Origin: Paenibacillus sp. BIC5C1
GTDB lineage: Bacteria > Bacillota > Bacilli > Paenibacillales > Paenibacillaceae
Direction of reading: 5' to 3'
Assembly: GCF_032399705.1 (NCBI RefSeq)
Contig: NZ_CP135922.1
Location: forward strand, 3,100,001 to 3,164,000
DNA length: 64,000 nucleotides
Position 1 is the first letter of the stretch, and each line of letters starts with the position of its first letter. Made by a program: the position numbers and the translations under genes. This document shows, in pieces, positions 34,683 to 42,353 of this stretch. The notes beneath the pieces are model-generated. The model was not told the origin of the DNA. It searched no databases and saw nothing but the letters and a program-made list of their open reading frames with translations.

Positions 34683-35927
34683 TTGAAGCTGCTACAGGAT
34701 TTGCCGAGAAATCCGCGGTACTCCATCTTACTTGAACCGGTATGGGCCATTCCGGGCACGATTGTTCTTTTTTATGCTCCCTTATATATGAAGGAAGCCG
34801 GACTTTCGGATATTGAAATTGGTTTGATCAATTCGGTGAATCTTTACTTTGCCTTTATATTTCAGTTATTTGCGGGTTCAATCACGAATAAGCTTGGTCG
34901 CAAGCGAACAACACTGATTTTTGATCTGATAGCCTGGAGTGTTCCCATGTTCATCTGGGCGTTTTCCCAGAATTTTTGGTTGTTTTTGATCGCTTACCTG
35001 TTGAATGCAACCTCCAAATTTGTGACAGTTTCCTTCAACTGTCTCATTATCGAGGATGTTGAGGAACACAAGCGCTCCAAGGTATTCGCCATTCTTAACA
35101 TGATCATTACTGGTGCTGGAGTACTTACACCGATCGCCGGGGTAGTGATTGCCGATTTTGGCATTGTGCCAACACTAGCCAGTATTTATTTTGTCGGTGG
35201 CATCCTCATGACCGTCATGTTCTTCATTCGCAACCGATATACGGATGAGACCGCAGTAGGGAAGGAACTTATGGGAATGCATAGCCAGACCCGGGTGATT
35301 CAGAGTCTGGCTTCCAGTCTGCGACTTTTCGGCAAATCGTTCTACAAACGGAGGCTTTTACCGATTATTCTCATCACGGTGCTTTCCAATCTGATCCTGC
35401 AGCTGAACTTTTTTCAGGTGATTTTTTTCAAGGAACAGTTAAAATTCAATGATCAGATTATTTCATTTATCCCGGTCGTCACCGCAGTAACCGTCATGCT
35501 CTTGTATTTAGTCATTATCCCGCGTCTGAAACGGCGTTCAGAAGAAACGTATGTCAGTTTCTCGATCATTCTGAGTACAGTGGGTGCAATACTTTTTCTG
35601 TTGATACCTGCGGGGAATATGGCCATGTTATTTCTGACTCTAATTATACTTGCGGCAGGCAATTTCATCTTGCAAACGTATCGGGATTCACTGCTTATGA
35701 ACCGATTGGGTACACATGAAAAAGCAGATATGTTCTCGGCTGTGCAGACCGTTATGACGTTAACAGCGATTCCATCAGGTTACCTGACAGGGCTGCTGTA
35801 TCACTATAACCCCGTGCTGTTATTCAGTGTCATTCTTGTACTTTATATCGTACTCATGGTCATCATGTTATTCCTCCCTGATCCCCGGAAACACTCCCAG
35901 GCAATCAGTACTTACAAAAATATGTAG
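34683..35927 (+). CDS. MFS transporter of the 31-37 kb cluster
   Basis: 414 residues from TTG 34683 with GGGGAGA upstream. Twelve hydrophobic helices are apparent. Motif A is present in the first half (ITNKLGRKRTTLIFD, about residues 66-80). The central loop between helices 6 and 7 is long and polar (RNRYTDETAVGKELMGMHSQ). The N-terminus LLEPVWAIPGTIVLFYAPLYMKEAGLS is like that of sugar or drug MFS carriers of Gram-positive bacteria. It could export the cluster's product or import its precursor. It lies 82 bases after the dehydrogenase. Confidence 0.85.
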   Translation: MKLLQDLPRNPRYSILLEPVWAIPGTIVLFYAPLYMKEAGLSDIEIGLINSVNLYFAFIFQLFAGSITNKLGRKRTTLIFDLIAWSVPMFIWAFSQNFWLFLIAYLLNATSKFVTVSFNCLIIEDVEEHKRSKVFAILNMIITGAGVLTPIAGVVIADFGIVPTLASIYFVGGILMTVMFFIRNRYTDETAVGKELMGMHSQTRVIQSLASSLRLFGKSFYKRRLLPIILITVLSNLILQLNFFQVIFFKEQLKFNDQIISFIPVVTAVTVMLLYLVIIPRLKRRSEETYVSFSIILSTVGAILFLLIPAGNMAMLFLTLIILAAGNFILQTYRDSLLMNRLGTHEKADMFSAVQTVMTLTAIPSGYLTGLLYHYNPVLLFSVILVLYIVLMVIMLFLPDPRKHSQAISTYKNM

Positions 35928-35992
35928 GAGAAGGGGTTTTCTGTATATGAAACGAATATATAATACAGAAAATGAACCTGGGAGGCATAGCA

Positions 35993-36586
35993 ATGACAAA
36001 CGTATTTGCAACAGAAACAAGAAACCAAATGAACTGGATTAATGAGCCGAAGAGCTGGTCTTATACCGATCAAGGAGTTCTAATTGTAGAAGCTCAGGCT
36101 GATACGGACTTTTTTCAAGATCCAGCGGGTAAGCATATCCGTGCAACCGCGCCATTTCTGTCGATGCCGGTGCCTAACGATTTTGAAATGACGACCCAGC
36201 TAACCGTGGACATGCAACATCAGTATGATTCCGGATGTTTGATGGTGATGGCGGATGAGCGAAACTGGTGCAAACTTTGTTTTGAGTATGATGGAAAAGC
36301 GGCGACCATTGTGTCGGTAGTAACAAAGGAAGGTTCATCCGACGATTGTAATTCGGTTGAAGTTCCCGTAACCAATCCTTATCTGCGCATACGCAAAGTG
36401 GAGGACTGCATTTCATTCTTTTATTCACCCGATGGGGTGGAATGGAAATTAATTAGATATTTCGGCATGCCGATAGAGGGGGAGATCCGGGCTGGAGTTG
36501 TTGGACAGTCACCAGCCGGAACGGGATGCACCTGTCACTTTTTGTCGATGAATGTTACCCGTCCGGACGTGACTGCACGCTTCTAA
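35993..36586 (+). CDS. DUF1349 beta-sandwich protein
   Basis: 197 residues from ATG 35993 with GGGAGG upstream. The sequence matches the DUF1349 lectin-like jelly roll: NWINEPKSWSYTDQGVLIVEAQADTDFFQD, then a central YDSGCLMVMADERNWCKLCFEYDG and YLRIRKVEDCISFFYSPDGVEWKLIRYF. The concanavalin-like fold often binds carbohydrates. There is no signal peptide, so it is cytosolic. Its exact function is unknown. It is 65 bases downstream of the MFS gene and just before the HAD gene, whose ribosome site is hidden in a hairpin. Confidence 0.85.
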   Translation: MTNVFATETRNQMNWINEPKSWSYTDQGVLIVEAQADTDFFQDPAGKHIRATAPFLSMPVPNDFEMTTQLTVDMQHQYDSGCLMVMADERNWCKLCFEYDGKAATIVSVVTKEGSSDDCNSVEVPVTNPYLRIRKVEDCISFFYSPDGVEWKLIRYFGMPIEGEIRAGVVGQSPAGTGCTCHFLSMNVTRPDVTARF

Positions 36587-36591
36587 GCCCA

Positions 36592-36625
36592 TCTCCCTGC
36601 CAATCGGCTGATCATTGGAGGGAGA
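36592..36625 (+). promoter_or_regulatory. Hairpin sequestering the ribosome site of the HAD gene
   Basis: TCTCCCTGCCAAT (36592-36604) pairs with ATTGGAGGGAGA (36614-36625) with one bulge. The right arm is the Shine-Dalgarno of the HAD gene (GGAGGGAG, 36617-36624). The DUF1349 stop codon ends 5 bases before the hairpin, so terminating ribosomes could melt it and couple translation. Confidence 0.55.
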
Positions 36626-36633
36626 AAAGCGGA

Positions 36634-37275
36634 ATGGTAAAAGCTTTTATTTTGGATTTTGATGGACTTATTGTGGACACGGAGACACCTTGGTTCTATG
36701 CTTTTCGCGATATTTATAAAGAGCATGGACTTGAACTTGGCCTGGAGCTTTGGTCGAAAAATGTAGGGACATCGTTTGAAGAATTTCATCCTTTTCTATA
36801 TCTGGAGCAAGCGTTGCAAAAACCGATCGATCATGATCATATCAAGTTGCTCTCTGAACAGAAATATGAAGCATATCTGGGGCAGGCAGCCATTCTTCCA
36901 GGCGTGCATGAGCTGCTCCAGTCTGCCCGTAAAAAAGGGATTGGGCTTGCCGTTGCTTCCAGTTCTACCCGGGATTGGGTTCATGGTTATTTGCGGACAC
37001 TCGGCATTTTCGAACTATTTGATGTCATTCATACAGCAGAGGACGTCAAGCGGGTCAAACCGGACCCGGAATTGTATCTGCTTGCCCTGGAGAGTCTCGG
37101 GATCGGGGCGTCCGAAGCGGTTGTGTTCGAAGACTCACCGAATGGACTGAAGGCAGCCAAAGCCGCGGGGATTCGCTGTGTCATTGTGCCTAACGAGGTA
37201 ACGCGTAATCTGGAATTCTCGAAGTATGATCTGCGGTTAACCTCGCTGGCAGAGATCACGATGGAAATTCTTTAA
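36634..37275 (+). CDS. HAD-superfamily phosphatase (beta-phosphoglucomutase-like)
   Basis: 213 residues from ATG 36634, chosen for its position after GGAGGGAG. HAD motifs are complete: FILDFDGLIVDTE (motif I, nucleophile Asp and acid Asp), AVASSS (motif II), KRVKPDPELYL (motif III Lys) and VVFEDSPNGLKAAKAAG (motif IV). A helical cap between motif I and II is of the beta-PGM/phosphatase C1 type. It should dephosphorylate a small sugar phosphate or interconvert one. Within the cluster it could remove phosphate from an aminated sugar intermediate. It overlaps the end of the AraC gene on the other strand by 4 bases. Confidence 0.87.
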   Translation: MVKAFILDFDGLIVDTETPWFYAFRDIYKEHGLELGLELWSKNVGTSFEEFHPFLYLEQALQKPIDHDHIKLLSEQKYEAYLGQAAILPGVHELLQSARKKGIGLAVASSSTRDWVHGYLRTLGIFELFDVIHTAEDVKRVKPDPELYLLALESLGIGASEAVVFEDSPNGLKAAKAAGIRCVIVPNEVTRNLEFSKYDLRLTSLAEITMEIL

Positions 37276-38105
37276 CCCTGGTATTGCTTGCGTAACTCAA
37301 TAGGAGAGATCCCTTCATATTTTTTGAAAACGGATCCAAAATAACTGGCGCTGTTGAAACCGACAGCCCGAGCAATCTCGTGGGCCGTTATTCCAGCGTT
37401 ATGGACGAGCATTTCCTTGGCCTTCAATAACCGATATCGTGTCAGATAATCAAGCGGAGTCATTTGGAATTCCTTTTTGAATATCCGATTTAGATGCTGT
37501 TCGGTGACGTCCATTTGCTGAGCCAGCATGGAGAGCGAGATATCCTGATCATAATTTTGCTTGATAAAAGTAACCAGTCCGCCCAGCTTTAATCGGGCAT
37601 CCGAACGTTCATAAGCACCATAACGATCGCCATCAATCGTTAACCTGACCAGAAGCATGTACAGCAATGCGGATACGTGCCAGATCTGATCCTTGTGCCG
37701 GGACTGTAGCGCCAACGTTATTTCATGCAGCAGGATATGAAGCATTCCATCCGGCTTGAAGGCGCGCAGCTCCCCGATTTGCAAGGTATGCAGAAACCGT
37801 GGCAATAAATAGCCATTAAAAGACAGACAATCGAACAACAATGAATCACTCAGATTGTCGTAACGATATGTCACCTCCGGAAACATAATAAGAGCTGTTC
37901 CTTTTCGAATTGAAAACTCATGATTTTGGGCTGCGATTTTCCCTGTTCCCCCGATACACTGCACAATACTGTAATCCCGCGAATGGCCGTTCCAATTCAT
38001 TAATTCATCTACGGTCAGCTGGTTTTGACCTGTAATCATAAGCGGCATATCGGGATCCAGTGAATTCCCCATACTAGGTTTCGGCATCGTTGTGTTATTC
38101 CTCAT
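37272..38105 (-). CDS. AraC-family transcriptional regulator, convergent with the cluster
   Basis: 277 residues. The N-terminal half is a cupin-like sensor (YSIVQCIGGTGKIAAQNHEFSIRKGTALIMFPEVTYRY). The C-terminal half has two HTH motifs (LSMLAQQMDVTEQHLNRIFKKEFQM and AHEIARAVGFNSASYFGSVFKKYEGISPIELRKQ). It converges on the HAD gene with a 4-bp overlap of stop codons and may regulate the aminotransferase/dehydrogenase cluster or the oxidase gene that is divergent from its start. Confidence 0.88.
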   Translation of the reverse strand: MRNNTTMPKPSMGNSLDPDMPLMITGQNQLTVDELMNWNGHSRDYSIVQCIGGTGKIAAQNHEFSIRKGTALIMFPEVTYRYDNLSDSLLFDCLSFNGYLLPRFLHTLQIGELRAFKPDGMLHILLHEITLALQSRHKDQIWHVSALLYMLLVRLTIDGDRYGAYERSDARLKLGGLVTFIKQNYDQDISLSMLAQQMDVTEQHLNRIFKKEFQMTPLDYLTRYRLLKAKEMLVHNAGITAHEIARAVGFNSASYFGSVFKKYEGISPIELRKQYQG

Positions 38106-38296
38106 TTCGTTAAAGGTCGTGTGCGTAAATGGCGTGGATACAGCGTTAAAAGAAACCTGATTTGAATTATATTACATAAATAACATTTTATCGAAAACCT
38201 TTTAGGAACATGTATCATAATGTCGATGCCGTACCATTATCAGACGAAGCAGTATGCGTTATAATGGTTACAGTGATTTAGGAAAGGGATGCAGTC

Positions 38297-39427
38297 ATGA
38301 AGAAAGTCATCGTCGTAGGATCAGGAATTCTTGGGGCTTCCACAGCGTATCAATTGGCAAAACGGGGTGCGGAAGTTCTTATTATAGACCGGAAAGATCG
38401 GGGACAGGCTACGGATGCTGCTGCCGGGATTATTTGTCCATGGTTATCTCAGCGCCGTAATCAGGATTGGTATCAGCTTGCCAAGGCAGGTGCACGTTTT
38501 TATCCCGGGTTGATTGAAGAACTCAAGAGTGAAGGGGAAACGGAAACAGGTTATGCTCAAGTTGGCGCTCTTAGTATCCATACGGATGTGGAGAAAATTA
38601 ACAAGATGCAGGAGCGGGCACAACTTCGTAAAGAAAATGCGCCGGAGATTGCCGATATTACCCGTCTGGATGCAAAAGAAACCCATGAGCGTTTTCCTCT
38701 TCTGGAGGAGAACTTTCAGTCAGTCTACATCAGCGGAGCTGCGCGTATCGATGGACGCGCGCTGCGTGATGCTTTAATTCGATCGGCTCAGCGAAATGGG
38801 GCGGTCCTGATGAATGGGGACGCGACACTTCAATATGAATCGGACCGAGTAACTGGAGTGGTTGTTGAAGGTAAAGTCATATCGGCTGACGAGGTTATTG
38901 TGTGTGCCGGCGCTTGGGCTAATGAACTGTTGAAGCCCTTGGGCATTGATTTTAAGGTTCATTATCAGAAGGCGCAAATTATGCACTTGCAGGTTCACGA
39001 TCGAGAGGACACTGGGAACTGGCCTGTTGTCATGCCTCCTTCGGATCAATATCTGTTAGCCTTTGATCAACAGAAGATTGTGATCGGAGCGACTCACGAA
39101 AATGATACTGAAGGATACGATACAAGAGTAACCGCAGGCGGAATGCAGGAAATTTTGAATAAAGGATTGGAACTGGCTCCCGGTTTAGCTGATAGCACGT
39201 TTCAGGAAGTAAGAGTAGGATTTCGTCCATTTACACCAGGTTTTCTTCCAGTAATGGGTGCTGTTCCAGGTTGGAATGGTTTGATCACAGCCAACGGGCT
39301 TGGAGCGTCTGGTCTAACGATGGGGCCTTTTATTGGAAGTCAACTTGCCAAATTGGCTCTGGGTATGGATTTGGATATCGATATTCAGCCATATGACCTT
39401 GGAAAAGCAATGGATGATCAGAAATGA
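38297..39427 (+). CDS. FAD-dependent amine/D-amino acid oxidoreductase (DAO family)
   Basis: 376 residues, ATG 38297 after GAAAGGGATG. The FAD-binding Rossmann loop is at the start (VIVVGSGILGASTAYQLAKRGAEVLIIDR, residues 4-32). The next FAD motif is AAGIICPWLSQRRN, and the C-terminal cofactor loop reads VRVGFRPFTPGFLPVMG...GLGASGLTMGPFIG. The type is the DadA/glycine-oxidase group that oxidises amino or imino acids. No ThiO-specific context is certain, but tenA and a TPP riboswitch follow, so a link to thiamine (glycine oxidation) is possible. The 9-base gap to the coiled-coil gene implies an operon. Confidence 0.85.
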   Translation: MKKVIVVGSGILGASTAYQLAKRGAEVLIIDRKDRGQATDAAAGIICPWLSQRRNQDWYQLAKAGARFYPGLIEELKSEGETETGYAQVGALSIHTDVEKINKMQERAQLRKENAPEIADITRLDAKETHERFPLLEENFQSVYISGAARIDGRALRDALIRSAQRNGAVLMNGDATLQYESDRVTGVVVEGKVISADEVIVCAGAWANELLKPLGIDFKVHYQKAQIMHLQVHDREDTGNWPVVMPPSDQYLLAFDQQKIVIGATHENDTEGYDTRVTAGGMQEILNKGLELAPGLADSTFQEVRVGFRPFTPGFLPVMGAVPGWNGLITANGLGASGLTMGPFIGSQLAKLALGMDLDIDIQPYDLGKAMDDQK

Positions 39428-39435
39428 GGTGAACT

Positions 39436-39726
39436 ATGACGTATTCACAGCGCTTAACCCACGGCTACTCCTCAGACATCATCTATCTGGAGCACCAGAT
39501 TGCCATCGAAGAAGAGGAATTGGCAAAAGCTGAGGAAAAGCGGCGGACATACGAATCGGATTTAGATCAGTTAAGGACGTCTCCCGGGCATCATTCAACT
39601 TCAGCAACGAACGTCTCTAATGAGCAAAAATGGGTCGATGAATTAAACAAATTACAAAGTATAATTAAGGATATCCGGACCCGACTTAAGAACTTGCAAG
39701 AAGATTTAGCAGAACTTGAAGATTAA
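39436..39726 (+). CDS. Small coiled-coil protein, unknown
   Basis: 96 residues, ATG 39436 directly after GAGGTG. Two helical stretches show heptad spacing: IIYLEHQIAIEEEELAKAEEKRRTYESDLDQL (about 14-46) and WVDELNKLQSIIKDIRTRLKNLQEDLAELE (about 66-95). A Ser/Thr/His-rich hinge lies between. It is very acidic and has no membrane helix. No family is recognised. It is 9 bases downstream of the oxidase gene. Confidence 0.7.
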   Translation: MTYSQRLTHGYSSDIIYLEHQIAIEEEELAKAEEKRRTYESDLDQLRTSPGHHSTSATNVSNEQKWVDELNKLQSIIKDIRTRLKNLQEDLAELED

Positions 39727-39736
39727 TAGGAATGGA

Positions 39737-39765
39737 TTGACATTTGGAAAAACACATGTTGTAAT
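39737..39765 (+). promoter_or_regulatory. Promoter of the tenA transcript
   Basis: TTGACA (39737-39742) and TGTAAT (39760-39765) with a 17-base spacer. The predicted start near 39772 lies just before the riboswitch. Confidence 0.7.
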
Positions 39766-39776
39766 AAGCCTGAGCT

Positions 39777-39860
39777 ATTTGCAGGGGGACTGTTCGCAGT
39801 TGAGAAGGTTAAAACCTGACCCTTTGAACCTGTTAGTTAAGACTGACGTAGGGAGCAAAT
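39777..39860 (+). ncRNA. TPP (THI-box) riboswitch
   Basis: The conserved THI-box core is present: GCAGTTGAGAAGG, then ACCCTTTGAACCTG and GACGTAGGGA. P1 is ATTTGC (39777-39782) with GCAAAT (39855-39860). The same GCAAAT can instead pair with ATTTTGC (39877-39883) in an antiterminator that also contains ACATG/CATGT, and this antiterminator overlaps the left arm of the terminator at 39882. Bound TPP should stabilise P1, free the terminator and stop transcription. Confidence 0.92.
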
Positions 39861-39881
39861 GACATGTACTCATGTTATTTT

Positions 39882-39912
39882 GCCCTTGCCGAAAATAGGT
39901 CAAGGGCTTTTT
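39882..39912 (+). terminator. Riboswitch-controlled terminator upstream of tenA
   Basis: GCCCTTG (39882-39888) pairs with CAAGGGC (39901-39907), followed by TTTTT. The left arm overlaps the antiterminator. Confidence 0.88.
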
Positions 39913-39991
39913 GGTCTGCATTTTGTACGACAGAACGCGATAGCTGGATGTGAAGCGGGACATTATGATTTTAATAAAAGGAGAAATGATC

Positions 39992-40663
39992 ATGTCATTT
40001 TCGAGAACGTTAAAAGACAAGTCCAGAGCCGTATGGGAAGATGGATACAACCATCCTTTTTTACACGAGATGGGAAAAGGCACATTGGATCAGGAAGCGT
40101 TTAAGTTTTATCTTCTTCAGGACTATACATATCTGATTGAATATGCGAAGATTTTTGCCATGGGTGCGGTGAAGGCGACAGATGAAAAACTGATGACGAA
40201 CTTTACGGTGATTCAACACGCTATTCTGTACGAAGAAATGGATTTGCATCGAAATTATATGAATGGATTTGGGATTACACTGGATGGAAATCATGCTGTC
40301 AAACCATCACTATACAACAAGGCGTATACGTCGAATATGATGAGTGTTGCACAAACAGGTGGGGTAGCCGAAATCATCGCCGTCATTTTCCCTTGTGCAT
40401 GGACGTATTACGACTATGCCACAAGATTAAAAGAACAATATCGAGATTCATTAGAGGGCAATTTCTATCAGACTTGGATCGAAAATTATGCAAGTGATGA
40501 ATTCCGCGACTCATTCGAATGGTTCTATGATACACTTGATGCATTATGTGAACATAAAACCGAGCAGGAGCTGGAGGCCATAGAAGACATATTCAGAAGA
40601 AGTGTTGAATTTGAATATCTGTTCTGGGATATGGCGTATAAACGGCAACTCTCGTACTTCTGA
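39992..40663 (+). CDS. tenA: Aminopyrimidine aminohydrolase TenA (thiaminase II)
   Basis: 223 residues from ATG 39992 with GGAG 8 bases upstream; ATG 39986 is an alternative. The catalytic Cys135 lies in VIFPCAWTYYDYA at the same number as in B. subtilis TenA. Other active-site segments are YEEMDLHRNYM, EWFYDTLD and the C-terminal EFEYLFWDMAY with the conserved Glu. TenA hydrolyses aminomethyl-HMP derived from degraded thiamine, salvaging the pyrimidine for TPP. The TPP riboswitch upstream controls it. Unlike many loci, no thiO/thiS/thiG/thiD genes follow, so this is a salvage-only unit. Confidence 0.93.
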   Translation: MSFSRTLKDKSRAVWEDGYNHPFLHEMGKGTLDQEAFKFYLLQDYTYLIEYAKIFAMGAVKATDEKLMTNFTVIQHAILYEEMDLHRNYMNGFGITLDGNHAVKPSLYNKAYTSNMMSVAQTGGVAEIIAVIFPCAWTYYDYATRLKEQYRDSLEGNFYQTWIENYASDEFRDSFEWFYDTLDALCEHKTEQELEAIEDIFRRSVEFEYLFWDMAYKRQLSYF

Positions 40664-40694
40664 TGAATGCAATCTACTACAACCAGAGATAAGG

Positions 40695-41240
40695 ATGAAC
40701 ATACAGATGGACAATCGTGAGGAACGTATCTATTTACGATTTTTGAATGTGGAGGACGCGCCGACACTGCTGGATTTGCAGATCCGGAACCGGGCTGTTT
40801 TCGAAGAGATATCGGCAAGTGAACGATCGGAGACATTCTATACACTGGAGGGTCAAGTTGCACTTCTCGAAGGTTGGAGCAAGGCCAGGGAAGAAGGGAA
40901 ACGATACTCTTTCGGGATCTTCCTGAACCATACACATGAGCTCATTGGAGAGATTTCTCTGTTCGAACTTGAACTGGATTCCACAGCCAAATGGATTGTC
41001 GGTTATGTGCTGGATCAGGTACAGAATGGCAAGGGATACATGAGTGAAGCCCTTCGGCTAGCCCTGGATTTCGCCATGAATGAAGCGGGAATAAAACGAG
41101 TGGAGGCAGGTGCACTTCCCGACAATGCCGGATCAATTCGAGTGTTGCGTAAAGCGGGCTTCCAGGAAACAGATCGCCAGAATATTAAAATCAAGGGGAT
41201 TTGGAAAGAACATGTGATGTTTGCAGTGGATTTGCAGTAG
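40695..41240 (+). CDS. GNAT acetyltransferase, RimJ/RimL type
   Basis: 181 residues if it starts at ATG 40695; ATG 40707 is the alternative, and neither has an ideal ribosome site. The fold order is that of RimJ/RimL-type acetyltransferases: IYLRFLNVEDAPTLLDLQIRNR at the N-terminus, ELIGEISLFELELD, then WIVGYVLDQVQNGKGYMSEALRLALDFA with the acetyl-CoA loop QNGKGYM. It ends NAGSIRVLRKAGFQETDRQ. It could acetylate protein N-termini or a small amine. It begins 31 bases after tenA and may be cotranscribed. Confidence 0.82.
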   Translation: MNIQMDNREERIYLRFLNVEDAPTLLDLQIRNRAVFEEISASERSETFYTLEGQVALLEGWSKAREEGKRYSFGIFLNHTHELIGEISLFELELDSTAKWIVGYVLDQVQNGKGYMSEALRLALDFAMNEAGIKRVEAGALPDNAGSIRVLRKAGFQETDRQNIKIKGIWKEHVMFAVDLQ

Positions 41241-41289
41241 ATTATTAGATGTCTTGAAGTGAACCGCTCAAATCATCCAGGGGGAGCTT

Positions 41290-42189
41290 ATGAATAAACG
41301 GAAACAAATGTTATTGGACTCAGCACTTGTGCTCTTTGAGAAACATGGAGTAACCAACACCTCCATTCAAATGATCCTAGACGAGTCAGGTGTGTCCAAA
41401 GGAACATTTTATAAATTCTTTGGTTCCAAGGATGATTGTATTCTTGCCATTCTAGAGCAGCGTGTAGAGGAAGATATGATGATTCGCAAAGATTTGGAGA
41501 GCCGAAGCTATGCATCCGATTTTGACTTACTGGTAGATCAAATTATGGTTCCGATGATTTTGCCGGAAAAAAAGCTTGTTGTGGAGCTATTCTGGACAGG
41601 CTTCTACTCTGGAGAATGCAATCTGGAGAACTTGACTCGTATGCAGTTAAATTGGTTATCTGACCGACTGGTTCAGGTATTTGGTGAAGAATTGAAACCC
41701 TTTGCTTATGAAGGGGCTATTTTTGGTTTTGGCATGATACATCAAATCTCGAATATGTGGAGAAACTTCCAACTTGCCCAGCCGAATTGGAAGCATCTTG
41801 TACCCAAAATCCTGATTTACATTGAAATTTTGCTTCGTTCCATGCTGGAAAGACAAGAGCATATTATTGATTTTCCAAGTCTGTTGGTGATCGCTCCTGG
41901 TTCCAAAGAAATTGCACTGGATAAAAACAACCTGATTGCGAGTCTTCAGAAATTCAGTCATTCCATTCTCCACTCGGAAGCGTCTATGAAAGCGAAAGAA
42001 CTGACCAAAGGGCTGCTTGCTTTAGTCGAGCAGAAAGAGATCAATATTTCCATGTTGGAAGTAACGCTGCAAGCGTTTCAAACGGAATTTGAATTGTCTT
42101 CTCTGAACTGCGAAGCTAGTATGATTGTCAAAGATTGTAGCTTATATCTCGAACAAATCAGACAGGGTCCGATGGATAGCACGAAATAG
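41290..42189 (+). CDS. TetR-family regulator with extended C-terminal region
   Basis: 299 residues, ATG 41290 after GGGGGAG. The N-terminal DNA-binding domain is standard (LLDSALVLFEKHGVTNTSIQMILDESGVSKGTFYKFFGSKDDC). The rest, at about 240 residues, is longer than the usual 140, with hydrophobic helices and a distal segment (about 190-299) that may form a second ligand or dimer module. The gene converges on the EmrB/QacA-type exporter gene 165 bp downstream, which is a typical partner for such a regulator, although a second TetR gene lies at the exporter's other end. Confidence 0.83.
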   Translation: MNKRKQMLLDSALVLFEKHGVTNTSIQMILDESGVSKGTFYKFFGSKDDCILAILEQRVEEDMMIRKDLESRSYASDFDLLVDQIMVPMILPEKKLVVELFWTGFYSGECNLENLTRMQLNWLSDRLVQVFGEELKPFAYEGAIFGFGMIHQISNMWRNFQLAQPNWKHLVPKILIYIEILLRSMLERQEHIIDFPSLLVIAPGSKEIALDKNNLIASLQKFSHSILHSEASMKAKELTKGLLALVEQKEINISMLEVTLQAFQTEFELSSLNCEASMIVKDCSLYLEQIRQGPMDSTK

Positions 42190-42251
42190 AGCACACCTTA
42201 ACACAGCGTTTATCCCTGAAGTGGAGAGGCTTCTGTTTATTTGTAATACAC

Positions 42252-42305
42252 AAAAAAAGCGGCAGATTGGACGTAAAGCTTAGGGTCCTAATCTGCCGCT
42301 TTTAT
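42252..42305. terminator. Bidirectional terminator between the TetR and exporter genes
   Basis: AAAGCGGCAGATT pairs with AATCTGCCGCTTT, with inner GGAC/GTCC pairing; A and T runs flank both sides, so it can serve both strands. Confidence 0.88.
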
Positions 42306-42353
42306 ATAAGATACGATAGGCTCTACATGAAGTAATTCATGTAAATGTTGTTC

